The notes under the pieces were generated by a model that worked only from the letters and a program-made list of their open reading frames with translations, searched no databases and was not told where the DNA came from. From JACOZM01 sp035289385 (GTDB lineage: Archaea > Nanobdellota > Nanobdellia > Woesearchaeales > GW2011-AR9): a stretch of DNA of 27,412 nucleotides. The DNA is taken from positions 1 through 27,412 of the forward strand of contig DATDXI010000063.1 of the NCBI GenBank assembly GCA_035289385.1. The letters are read 5' to 3'. The translations under genes were made by a program, and so were the position numbers. Positions 19,913 through 27,143 of the stretch are shown piece by piece (the first letter of the stretch is position 1; the number at the start of each line of letters is the position of its first letter).

Positions 19913-21781
19913 ATGATTATGGCAAACAAAGAAACTAAGATAATGGAAGATACCCAAAGTGCAGGAGCAAAAGGCACAGGAGAGAATGGCATAGAAGCAA
20001 AAAGTATAGGACAAAAAAGCAAGGGAAGATTATATAGGATAGCTGGCCCGGTTGTCGTTGCAAGAGACCTTCAAGCGAGGATGTATGATTTAGTTAGGGT
20101 AGGAAATGAACGCTTGATGGGAGAAGTTATCCGGATTGAAGGAGAGAATACCATCATCCAGGTATATGAAGATACGACGGGAATAACACCCGGCGAGCCT
20201 GTTGAAAATACAGGAGAGCGTTTATCTGTCGAGCTTGGTCCGGGATTGCTGACGAGCATCTATGATGGGATCCAACGGCCTTTACCAGTTCTGCGAAAAC
20301 AGATGGGTGATTTTATTTTGCGAGGGGTAGATGCACCTGGCCTAGACCATTCGAAGAAGTGGGAGTTCAAAGCATTGAAAAAGAAAGGAGATACCGTGAA
20401 AGGCGGCGATGTGCTAGGTCTTGTTCAAGAGACGGCAACATTTACCCATAAGATCTTAGTTCCCCCTAGAATGCAGGGGAGGATCAAAGAGATCTCATCA
20501 GGGAAATTTACTGTTGTAGAGCAGATATGCAGTTTGGAAAATGGACAGGCAATTCAGAGAATCCAGATGATGCAGAAATGGCCGGTGCGAGATTCTCGTC
20601 CATCACAAAAGAAATTAGCGCCTTCCGTTCCTTTATTGACAGGACAGAGGATATTTGATGTCATGTTTCCCTTGGCAAAAGGTGGGGCAGCAGCTATTCC
20701 AGGGCCGTTTGGAGCAGGAAAGACGGTCAGCCAGCAGCAGTTGGCAAAATGGTGTGATGCGGATATCATCGTCTACGTCGGCTGCGGCGAAAGGGGAAAT
20801 GAGATGACAGAAGTTCTCACAGAATTTCCAGAATTACAGGATCCGAAGACTGGTGCTCCTTTGATGAACAGGACAGTACTTATTGCAAATACGTCAAATA
20901 TGCCGGTTGCAGCCAGAGAAGCTAGTGTTTATACTGGTGTGGCCATAGCAGAATATTTCAGAGATATGGGCTATCATGTAGCGATGATGGCCGATTCGAC
21001 TTCTCGATGGGCAGAAGCGATGAGAGAGATATCTTCCCGTCTAGAAGAGATGCCGGGAGAAGAAGGATATCCTGCTTATTTAGCCACAAGATTGGCTGAG
21101 TTTTATGAGCGGGCAGGAATGGTCATTCCTTTATCTGGAGAGAGAGATGGGGAAAAAGATGGGAGGAAAGAAGGTTCGGTAACGATCATCGGAGCAGTTA
21201 GTCCACCTGGTGGAGACTTTTCTGAGCCAGTAACGCAAAATACGTTACGGGTAACTAAAACGTTCTGGGCTTTAGATGCAAAATTAGCTCAGCGCCGGCA
21301 TTTCCCCAGCATCAATTGGTTGACATCGTATTCATTGTACCAAGATGCGTTGGAAGGCTGGTTTGCTAAGAATGTTGCTTCAGAATGGAGGACGTTGACC
21401 AGCTCCTTGATGTCCTATCTCCAGGAAGAAGAGAAGCTGCTGGAAATAGTCCAGTTGGTTGGCTCAGACTCTTTGCCGCCAAAGCAGCAATTGACATTAG
21501 AAGTTGCTCGATTGATTAGGGAGTTTATCCTTCAGCAGAATGCTTTCCATGAGATTGACACCTATTGTGATACGAAAAAGAGTTATCTTGTCGTGAAGAC
21601 GATTTTGCTGTTTGCTGATCTTGCTGATACCGCTCTGGATCAGGGAGCAAGGATCAAGGAGATCGTCGATATGAAATCAAAAGATAGGATCGGGGAAGCA
21701 AAATTCGTCAGAGATTACGATCGGCTGCTGAAAGAAGTTCAGCAGCAGATGGAAGAGGAGTTTAAGAAATTAACAAGGTGA
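19913..21781 (+). CDS. atpA: A-type ATP synthase catalytic subunit A
   Basis: This is the ATP-hydrolysing/synthesising subunit. GPFGAGKT at residues 264-271 is the Walker A loop in its A/V-type form. ADSTSRWAEAMREISSRLEEMPGEEGYP and the ion-transfer domain VPPRMQGRIKEI follow in the usual order. The non-homologous region that marks A/V-type subunits (about 140-200) is present. The length, 622, exceeds the usual 580-590 because about 36 polar N-terminal residues precede GRLYRIAGPVVVARDL. An ATG at 19919 is an alternative start, but the extension would remain. Confidence 0.97.
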   Translation: MIMANKETKIMEDTQSAGAKGTGENGIEAKSIGQKSKGRLYRIAGPVVVARDLQARMYDLVRVGNERLMGEVIRIEGENTIIQVYEDTTGITPGEPVENTGERLSVELGPGLLTSIYDGIQRPLPVLRKQMGDFILRGVDAPGLDHSKKWEFKALKKKGDTVKGGDVLGLVQETATFTHKILVPPRMQGRIKEISSGKFTVVEQICSLENGQAIQRIQMMQKWPVRDSRPSQKKLAPSVPLLTGQRIFDVMFPLAKGGAAAIPGPFGAGKTVSQQQLAKWCDADIIVYVGCGERGNEMTEVLTEFPELQDPKTGAPLMNRTVLIANTSNMPVAAREASVYTGVAIAEYFRDMGYHVAMMADSTSRWAEAMREISSRLEEMPGEEGYPAYLATRLAEFYERAGMVIPLSGERDGEKDGRKEGSVTIIGAVSPPGGDFSEPVTQNTLRVTKTFWALDAKLAQRRHFPSINWLTSYSLYQDALEGWFAKNVASEWRTLTSSLMSYLQEEEKLLEIVQLVGSDSLPPKQQLTLEVARLIREFILQQNAFHEIDTYCDTKKSYLVVKTILLFADLADTALDQGARIKEIVDMKSKDRIGEAKFVRDYDRLLKEVQQQMEEEFKKLTR

Positions 21782-21787
21782 TGATCC

Positions 21788-23170
21788 ATGAAAGCGATGA
21801 AAGAATATAAAACCATAACCCAAATTGCCGGACCTCTGGTATTTGTAGAAAAGACCGAGCCCATCGGCTATGGGACGTTAGTGAAAGTGATGCTGCAGGA
21901 TGGCACCGTAAAAACCGGGCAAGTCTTAGACAGCAGCGATGATATCGTTGTCGTTCAGATATTTGAAGGGACGTCTGGCATCAGCCGGGAATCACGAGTG
22001 AAATTCCTGAAGGAGAATATCAAGTTAGCGGTAAGCAAAGAGATGCTGGGCCGTGTGTTTAATGGATCAGGAAAGCCGATCGACGGCGGGCCAGATCTAG
22101 TTCCGGAGAAGAGGATGGATATCGGTGGAGCAGCAATTAATCCTTATGCGAGAAACAGCCCGGCAGATTTCATCCAGACGGGCATAAGCACCATAGATAC
22201 GACAAATACGTTGGTACGAGGACAAAAATTGCCCATCTTTTCTGGATCGGGATTGCCTCATAACGAGATCGCCTTGCAGATAGCAAGACAGGCAAAAGTA
22301 GTCGGTGACCAAGGGAAGTTCGTCGTCGTTTTTGCCGCCATGGGAATCACCAATGAGGAAGCGCAATATTTCATGAAGGACTTTGAAGAGACGGGAGCAT
22401 TAGAAAGGTCTGTTGTTTTCCTGAATATCGCTGATGACCCGGCCGTTGAGCGTTTAGTCACGCCGAGGATGGCGCTTACGGCAGCAGAGTATTTTGCCTA
22501 TGAGCATGATGCTCACGTTTTAGTCATCCTGACTGATCTGACGAACTACTGTGAATCTCTCCGGGAAATTGGGGCAGCACGAGAAGAAGTTCCGGGGAGG
22601 AGAGGATATCCAGGATATATGTATACGGACTTAGCCATGCTCTATGAACGGGCAGGGATGATCAAAGGCAGGAGAGGAAGTGTAACGCAGATCCCTATTT
22701 TGACCATGGTCGGAGATGACATCACTCACCCTATTCCAGACCTTACTGGTTATATCACCGAAGGGCAGATTGTTTTATCTCGTGAACTGCATCGGAAAAA
22801 TATTTATCCCCCTATCAATGTTTTGCCGTCATTATCCAGGCTGATGAACATGGGGATCGGTGACAAGAAAACTCGGGATGACCACAAACAGGTTTCTGAC
22901 CAGCTCTATGCCAATTATGCAGAAGGTGTGGATCTTCGTGGCCTTGTTGCCATTGTCGGAGAAGAAGCGTTATCTGACCGGGATAAAAAGCTCTTGAAAT
23001 TTGCGGAAGGCTTTGAAGATAAATTTGTCCGCCAAGCAAAACGAGAAGACCGCACGATTGCCGATAGTTTAGGTATCGGCTGGAAACTCCTGGGGAAAAT
23101 ACCGGAGAGGATGTTGACGAGGATAAGCCCAGATCTCAAGAAGAAATATTACAAGGAGGTTACGGGATAA
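21788..23170 (+). CDS. atpB: A-type ATP synthase regulatory subunit B
   Basis: This is the non-catalytic partner of subunit A in the hexamer. It has the beta-barrel start TITQIAGPLVFVEKTEPIGYG and the segment PIFSGSGLPHNEIALQIARQA, where the P-loop is degenerate as expected for B subunits. YMYTDLAMLYERAGMIKGR and IPDLTGYITEGQIVLSRELH follow. At 460 residues it is full length. It starts 6 bp after atpA; an ATG at 21797 is the other possible start. Confidence 0.97.
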   Translation: MKAMKEYKTITQIAGPLVFVEKTEPIGYGTLVKVMLQDGTVKTGQVLDSSDDIVVVQIFEGTSGISRESRVKFLKENIKLAVSKEMLGRVFNGSGKPIDGGPDLVPEKRMDIGGAAINPYARNSPADFIQTGISTIDTTNTLVRGQKLPIFSGSGLPHNEIALQIARQAKVVGDQGKFVVVFAAMGITNEEAQYFMKDFEETGALERSVVFLNIADDPAVERLVTPRMALTAAEYFAYEHDAHVLVILTDLTNYCESLREIGAAREEVPGRRGYPGYMYTDLAMLYERAGMIKGRRGSVTQIPILTMVGDDITHPIPDLTGYITEGQIVLSRELHRKNIYPPINVLPSLSRLMNMGIGDKKTRDDHKQVSDQLYANYAEGVDLRGLVAIVGEEALSDRDKKLLKFAEGFEDKFVRQAKREDRTIADSLGIGWKLLGKIPERMLTRISPDLKKKYYKEVTG

Positions 23171-23192
23171 GGGGATCATAAGATAAGGACGT

Positions 23193-23204
23193 AGGAACGT
23201 TCCT
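23193..23204. repeat. 12-bp palindrome in the atpB-atpD gap
   Basis: AGGAACGTTCCT is self-complementary and lies within a larger pairing of ATAAGG with CCTTAT. It may form a hairpin in the mRNA between the two genes. Its role is unknown. Confidence 0.35.
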
Positions 23205-23229
23205 TTTCCTCCCTTATGGAAGATACTTT

Positions 23230-23850
23230 ATGGCCTTAGACATCAAGCCTACGAGATCGGAACTATTAAAGCTTAAAAAATCCATCAAGCTAGCGAAAGC
23301 CGGCCATTCTTTGCTGAAGAAAAAAAGGGATGGATTGATCTTAGAATTCTTTGAGCTGATGAAGAAAGCTAAAACGGTCCGGGCAGACTTAGTGAAGGCT
23401 TACGTTCAGGCCAATCAGGATATGAATCTTGCCCGTGTCGTTCACGGTGACTTGAAGATGAAATCATTAGCTCTGGCTATTCAAAAAACTCCAACCGTTG
23501 ATTTGCAGACGAGGAATATCATGGGGGTTAAAGTGCCTAAAATAACTGCGGATCATGTGGTGAAGACCGTCGAAGAAAGAGGCATGGGGATGTTGGCGTC
23601 GTCTGCCGGTATTGATAAGGCCATTTTGGGATATGAGCTCGTTGTTGAGCAGCTCATTAAGGTAGCGGAAGCAGAGACGGCCATGAAGCGCTTACTGGCA
23701 GATATCGAAAAGACGAAACGGCGTGTTAATGCTCTTGAATTTAATCGCATCCCTGCCATGGTCAGCGCTGGGAAATTTATTTCCTTGCGGCTGGAAGAGA
23801 TGGAACGGGAGAATGTCTTTAGGCTGAAGCGGATCAAGGCGAAGGGCTAG
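23230..23850 (+). CDS. atpD: A-type ATP synthase central-shaft subunit D
   Basis: This is the rotor shaft subunit. IKPTRSELLKLKKSIKLAKAGHSLLKKKRDGLILEF is the typical N-terminal helix of subunit D, and the C-terminal helix AEAETAMKRLLADIEKTKRRVNALEFNRIPAM is the other half of the antiparallel coiled coil. At 206 residues it is full length. It is separated from atpB by 59 bp with a small palindrome, and it ends 1 bp before the start of a 60-residue membrane protein gene. Confidence 0.95.
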   Translation: MALDIKPTRSELLKLKKSIKLAKAGHSLLKKKRDGLILEFFELMKKAKTVRADLVKAYVQANQDMNLARVVHGDLKMKSLALAIQKTPTVDLQTRNIMGVKVPKITADHVVKTVEERGMGMLASSAGIDKAILGYELVVEQLIKVAEAETAMKRLLADIEKTKRRVNALEFNRIPAMVSAGKFISLRLEEMERENVFRLKRIKAKG

Positions 23851-23851
23851 G

Positions 23852-24034
23852 ATGGTTCTGAAAAAGATGGTTTTTCTAGTGTCTTTAGTTTTTCGCTGGA
23901 TCAAGCGGTTTCCCAGCTGGATAAGGGAGAAAGAAGTGAACAAGCTGATTTTTATCAGGGCTGTTTTGTTTATCGTAAATATGCTTATCTTTTTTGGAGC
24001 GGTGGTGTATGTGGTGTTGAAGTGGAGAGGATAA
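23852..24034 (+). CDS. 60-residue single-pass membrane protein at the end of the ATP synthase operon
   Basis: The protein has a basic N terminus (MVLKKMVFLVSLVFRWIKRFPSWIREKEVNK) and one clear membrane helix, LIFIRAVLFIVNMLIFFGAVVYVVLKW. It begins 1 bp after the stop of atpD, so it is co-translated with the operon. Its last 50 bp lie opposite the 3' end of the epimerase gene. It is not one of the nine standard subunits. It could be an assembly factor or an accessory membrane subunit, or only a conserved hitchhiker. No family recognised. Confidence 0.6.
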   Translation: MVLKKMVFLVSLVFRWIKRFPSWIREKEVNKLIFIRAVLFIVNMLIFFGAVVYVVLKWRG

Positions 24035-24866
24035 TTTTTTGCTCCTTCTGCAGATACTGTCGTAATTCTTTTGTAATTCCTGTTATCATCTCTCGATAAT
24101 TGTGCAGGGGCAGGCCTAATTCTTTGAGCTTCTGTTGGTTATCAGAAACAATCGGTTCTGGGTCTTGCTTATCTTCTGGAGTGACGTTGATATGAAATTC
24201 TGATAAGATATCCTTAGCAATGTCGTATCTGCTCTTGAGTTCAGGAACACTTACTGGAATGATTTCGTTGAGTATATTCTTCTCCATAATCTGTTCTATA
24301 ACTTCAACGAGATGTGTTAGCCACGTTGCCTGAAATCTCCATGATGTATCGTAGACAGCGGGAACATGATCTTTGATGTTTCTGATAAATCTATTGAACT
24401 GCCGGTCGTTGCTGGTATTTGGGCTGAATCCTAGGATGAGGGATGGTCTCAAGATGACATATCCATTCTTCGCACTTTTGACGATGTTTTCTGCAGCAAT
24501 TTTTGTCTTGCTATACCTGTTCTTGCCTTTGAAGACAGCGAATGAAGAGATAAATATCACCTTTGAATTAATTTTGTTTGCAGCATCAACAACATATTTC
24601 GTTCCAGTCTCGTTGATAGCTATAGCTTCTTCTGGATTCTGTTCACACCAACTGCTGCTGGGATTTGCTGCAACATGGATGATCCATTCTGGCTTCTTCT
24701 TTAAAATAATTCTCTCTACTTCCTGCTTGTCGGTGATATCAAGATGTTCCAGCTCTGGAAAGAGTTGAGAAGAATGATATGTTCCTATAACTGGATAGAT
24801 CTTCTTTAGATCAGCATATATTCTTGCTCCTACATAACTACTGGCGCCAGTTATTAAAATGACCAT
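23985..24866 (-). CDS. NAD-dependent epimerase/dehydratase (RmlD-like short-chain dehydrogenase)
   Basis: This is an extended SDR of about 293 residues. ILITGASSYVGARIY is the NAD-binding Gly-rich loop, LEHLDITD the acidic strand, and IIHVAANPSSSWCEQNPEEAIAINETGT the typical loop. IFISSFAVFKG and RYSKTKIAAE provide the catalytic Ser/Tyr/Lys (YxxxK). It most resembles dTDP-4-dehydrorhamnose reductase or related sugar-nucleotide enzymes, but the exact substrate cannot be read. Two starts are possible, 24878 and 24866; the second fits a leaderless transcript from the TATTTTTATAG box near 24886-24898. Its 3' end overlaps the 60-residue ATP synthase operon gene on the other strand. Confidence 0.88.
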   Translation of the reverse strand: MVILITGASSYVGARIYADLKKIYPVIGTYHSSQLFPELEHLDITDKQEVERIILKKKPEWIIHVAANPSSSWCEQNPEEAIAINETGTKYVVDAANKINSKVIFISSFAVFKGKNRYSKTKIAAENIVKSAKNGYVILRPSLILGFSPNTSNDRQFNRFIRNIKDHVPAVYDTSWRFQATWLTHLVEVIEQIMEKNILNEIIPVSVPELKSRYDIAKDILSEFHINVTPEDKQDPEPIVSDNQQKLKELGLPLHNYREMITGITKELRQYLQKEQKIILSTSTPHTPPLQKR

Positions 24867-24915
24867 AGTGTCGTTCAATGATAAGGACTATAAAAATATT
24901 AGCTTGAAATGGGTT

Positions 24916-24971
24916 ATGCAAAAAATTTCGCTGGGTGTAAAACCCTACCCTTTAGGGCGAAATTTTTGCAT
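24916..24971. repeat. 15-bp inverted repeat with one bulged base
   Basis: 24916-24931 (ATGC, six A, TTTCGC) pairs with GCGAAATTTTTGCAT (24957-24971), with one A bulged. The loop holds two further GGGT/ACCC and CCC/GGG pairings. It lies between the PIN toxin and epimerase genes, both on the minus strand. Confidence 0.6.
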
Positions 24972-24973
24972 GC

Positions 24974-25001
24974 TAAAAATGCGTGGTTTCATGCATTTTT
25001 A
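24974..25001 (-). terminator. Hairpin terminator of the vapBC operon
   Basis: TAAAAATGC (24974-24982) pairs with GCATTTTTA (24993-25001). It starts directly after the stop codon of the PIN gene and on the minus strand ends in a T-rich arm, which fits a terminator. Confidence 0.45.
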
Positions 25002-25376
25002 TCACTTTACAAACTCTACATTATCCATACCTTCAAATTCTCGGTCTCCGGTAAGAAATTTAACACCTAATCTTTTTGCTGTCATATACCCGATACAATC
25101 TACCATCGAGAATTTTTTCTTTTTATGTTCAAACCTAAAATGACTTGCTTCTTTAATAGTCTCAAAATCAATTGGTGCCACCGATGGCCTCATCGTTTCC
25201 GCAAAAAAATCAGCAGGACCGTCGCCGATGGTCTTTGTGAGGTAATAATGAACTTCAAAAATGTTTACTTGAGTTGTACAAAAAGGGACGTTGTTAAATG
25301 CCTCATAATTTCTATTCTTCTTCATCAATTCGATGAATGCATAACTATCAAAGAAATATCCTTCACTCGATACCAT
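25002..25376 (-). CDS. vapC: PIN-domain toxin (VapC-like)
   Basis: The 124-residue PIN fold has the acidic metal site typical of Mg-dependent RNases: D10 in YFFDSYAFIEL, E41 in NIFEV, D93 in FSMVDCIGYMTAKRLG and D111 in FLTGDREFEGM. Its N terminus overlaps the 3' end of the AbrB-type gene upstream by 14 bp, the usual layout of VapBC operons. It would cleave RNA, often tRNA, when freed from its antitoxin. Those consequences are known for the family and not shown here. Confidence 0.9.
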   Translation of the reverse strand: MVSSEGYFFDSYAFIELMKKNRNYEAFNNVPFCTTQVNIFEVHYYLTKTIGDGPADFFAETMRPSVAPIDFETIKEASHFRFEHKKKKFSMVDCIGYMTAKRLGVKFLTGDREFEGMDNVEFVK

Positions 25377-25590
25377 GTAATTCCTTCCTTATCTCATCCT
25401 TAATCTCTTGACCGCTTTTGTTTGTTTTAAGGATGCCAAATAGTGGTGAAAGGTCAACTTTCTTTTGTGGCGGCAGCCATAATTTTATCTTTTGATTTTC
25501 TTTCAGGTGCTCATGCTGGACAACATCTTTAGGAAGGATAACTCCTAGAGAATTTCCCCACTTTCTTGTCGTAGCTTCAACTTCTATCAT
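25363..25590 (-). CDS. vapB: AbrB/VapB-type antitoxin
   Basis: The 75-residue protein begins with the swapped-hairpin DNA-binding domain: TRKWGNSLGVILPKDVVQHE (residues 8-27) is close to the consensus of AbrB/SpoVT antitoxins. The charged C-terminal tail (GQEIKDEIRKELHGIE) would bind the PIN toxin. It is translated with vapC through a 14-bp overlap. Autorepression of its own promoter is expected for the family. The AT-rich upstream stretch up to 25640 holds the promoter. Confidence 0.9.
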   Translation of the reverse strand: MIEVEATTRKWGNSLGVILPKDVVQHEHLKENQKIKLWLPPQKKVDLSPLFGILKTNKSGQEIKDEIRKELHGIE

Positions 25591-25741
25591 AGTTCATCAC
25601 ATTTAGTTATATTATGTATAATTATTTAAAAAGTTTTTGGTTAAAATTACTCTTTCACTAATGGCTAGGAAGCCATGAGAAAAAATTAAACTAGAGCATT
25701 TCTAAAGTGGCGGAATCTAGATATTCTTTCACTTAGAATAC

Positions 25742-26272
25742 TCACCCAAAGATCATCTCTTTCTTTTTCTTTTCTAAGAAATGATAGACAGTCTTATGCA
25801 TCGCCCCTTCTAAGAGCATGGCGACGGCTTGCCGAGACAACTGAACTTGTGAGGTTTCACCAATAATTCCTACTGTTTTTCCGTAAACGACGATGTACGT
25901 GTCTGTTAAGCGCTCAATCTCTTCTCGTGAACTGCCACCTGTTCCGATGACGCGGCCTTTCAGGCGCTGCAGGGTATTTTTGTTCTTCCCGGCGATATCC
26001 GTCATGTTGATGATTTCTAAAGCGTAATCGGTCTTCAATAAAAACAAAGCTATCTTTGGATTGAAGCCTCGGGCGATGGCATGGACGATTTCTTTAGTGG
26101 TGTATAGCTCTAAGCCATCCTCACCGGTGATAATGACATCTCCTTCTGCAGAAATGCTCAACTTACTGGAGGTAGCTTCTTCTATCTCTTTTTTTGTTTC
26201 CCCATCCTTGCCGATGAGAACTGCTACCCTTTCTTCAGGGATCTTTAATTCGTAAGAGATTTCTTCTGCCAT
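25742..26272 (-). CDS. KH-domain ribosome-maturation protein (Dim2/Pno1-like)
   Basis: This is a 176-residue protein with two KH domains: RVAVLIGKDGETKKEIEE (GKDG loop) and RLKGRVIGTGGSSREEIERL (GTGG loop). The segment between, ELYTTKEIVHAIARGFNPKIALFLL, is typical of archaeal Pno1/Dim2 homologues, which act with Nob1 and RIO kinases in the last steps of small-subunit maturation. It lies 107 bp downstream of the RIO1 kinase gene on the same strand, which supports that role. Length is normal. Confidence 0.92.
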   Translation of the reverse strand: MAEEISYELKIPEERVAVLIGKDGETKKEIEEATSSKLSISAEGDVIITGEDGLELYTTKEIVHAIARGFNPKIALFLLKTDYALEIINMTDIAGKNKNTLQRLKGRVIGTGGSSREEIERLTDTYIVVYGKTVGIIGETSQVQLSRQAVAMLLEGAMHKTVYHFLEKKKKEMIFG

Positions 26273-26340
26273 ATCAGCTCTTCATTGTCACTCTTTTTTA
26301 AGCTTTTTCTAAATAAATCTCCTTTTCACTGGTGTGTTGG

Positions 26341-26358
26341 TTACGAAGCGATAAGCAC
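26341..26358. repeat. 18-nt motif ACGAAGCGATAAGcACTA, second copy
   Basis: The same 18-mer with one difference occurs at about 1615-1632, directly in front of tRNA-Arg. Here it is flanked by GGTT/AACC, which can pair as a short hairpin, and lies in the gap between the RIO1 and KH genes. Confidence 0.5.
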
Positions 26359-26379
26359 TAACCATTTCCAACCTAAAGC

Positions 26380-27093
26380 TTAGCTATTACTGGTAGCCGT
26401 AATTGCCGTAAAAATATCCTCTTCATCTTCATGAACGCCAAGCTTCCGGAAGTAATGGATGACATTCTTTATATCTCTCCTCAGCAACTCTTCGCTGTTT
26501 GGGGTGCCTACCAACGTACTTTGAGAGAAATCGATCAGAAAGGGTTTTTCTTCATGGTTCAGGATGTTAAAAGAAGATAAGTCTCCATGAATAAGGTTCC
26601 CGTCCTGATAAAGGATTCTCATCTGCTCAACGATCAGGTTAAAGAATTCTTTTGGATCGCTGGGAGCGGCATCCTTTAACGGTGGAGCAGGGCTGCCAAT
26701 CATCTCTTCAACGATGATATTCATCTTCCATCCTAATGGTTTAGGAGAATTGATCTTGCACTTTTCCGCCTTCAAGAGATTCTTATATTCCCTCTGCGCC
26801 CAGGCAAAGATGATCTCTCTTCTCTTTTGCCGTAGGAATTGGTAGCGTGAATCTTTTCTGATGTAATCAAACATTCTCTTATAATCGGCATTCTGGATGC
26901 GGTAGATCTTGACGATGACGGATACTTCACCTTTCTTCGCTATGAAAACATTACTTTCCTTGCCCACTTTTAACGGGCTTACTAGTTCGTCAAAAGCTCC
27001 TTGAGATTGCAGCTTGAAGAGGTTTCTATTGGTGAATTCATCAAAGACTCCTTTCAATGTCTTGAAGCGTTCCTGATAGGTAAGTGTGACCAT
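26380..27093 (-). CDS. rio1: RIO1-type serine protein kinase
   Basis: An atypical kinase needed for small-ribosomal-subunit maturation. The ATP loop is GKESNVFIAKKG (44-55), the anchoring Lys is in SVIVKIYR (K62), the catalytic loop HGDLSSFNIL (169-178, D171 and N176), and the metal-binding segment LIDFSQSTL (D188). The final basic and acidic stretch ends at residue 237, a normal RIO1 length. Start at 27093 lies about 25 bp from a TATA-like CTTTTATATGG (27114-27124) shared with the divergent gene. It probably acts with the KH protein encoded downstream. Confidence 0.95.
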   Translation of the reverse strand: MVTLTYQERFKTLKGVFDEFTNRNLFKLQSQGAFDELVSPLKVGKESNVFIAKKGEVSVIVKIYRIQNADYKRMFDYIRKDSRYQFLRQKRREIIFAWAQREYKNLLKAEKCKINSPKPLGWKMNIIVEEMIGSPAPPLKDAAPSDPKEFFNLIVEQMRILYQDGNLIHGDLSSFNILNHEEKPFLIDFSQSTLVGTPNSEELLRRDIKNVIHYFRKLGVHEDEEDIFTAITATSNS

Positions 27094-27113
27094 TATCCCC
27101 TAAAAACGATATG

Positions 27114-27124
27114 CTTTTATATGG
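27114..27124. promoter_or_regulatory. Shared TATA-like box CTTTTATATGG
   Basis: It lies in the 50-bp gap between rio1 (start 27093) and the plus-strand gene starting at 27144, about 20-30 bp from both, so it could drive two leaderless transcripts. Confidence 0.5.
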
Positions 27125-27143
27125 TTTTCTTCAAGAACTTCGC

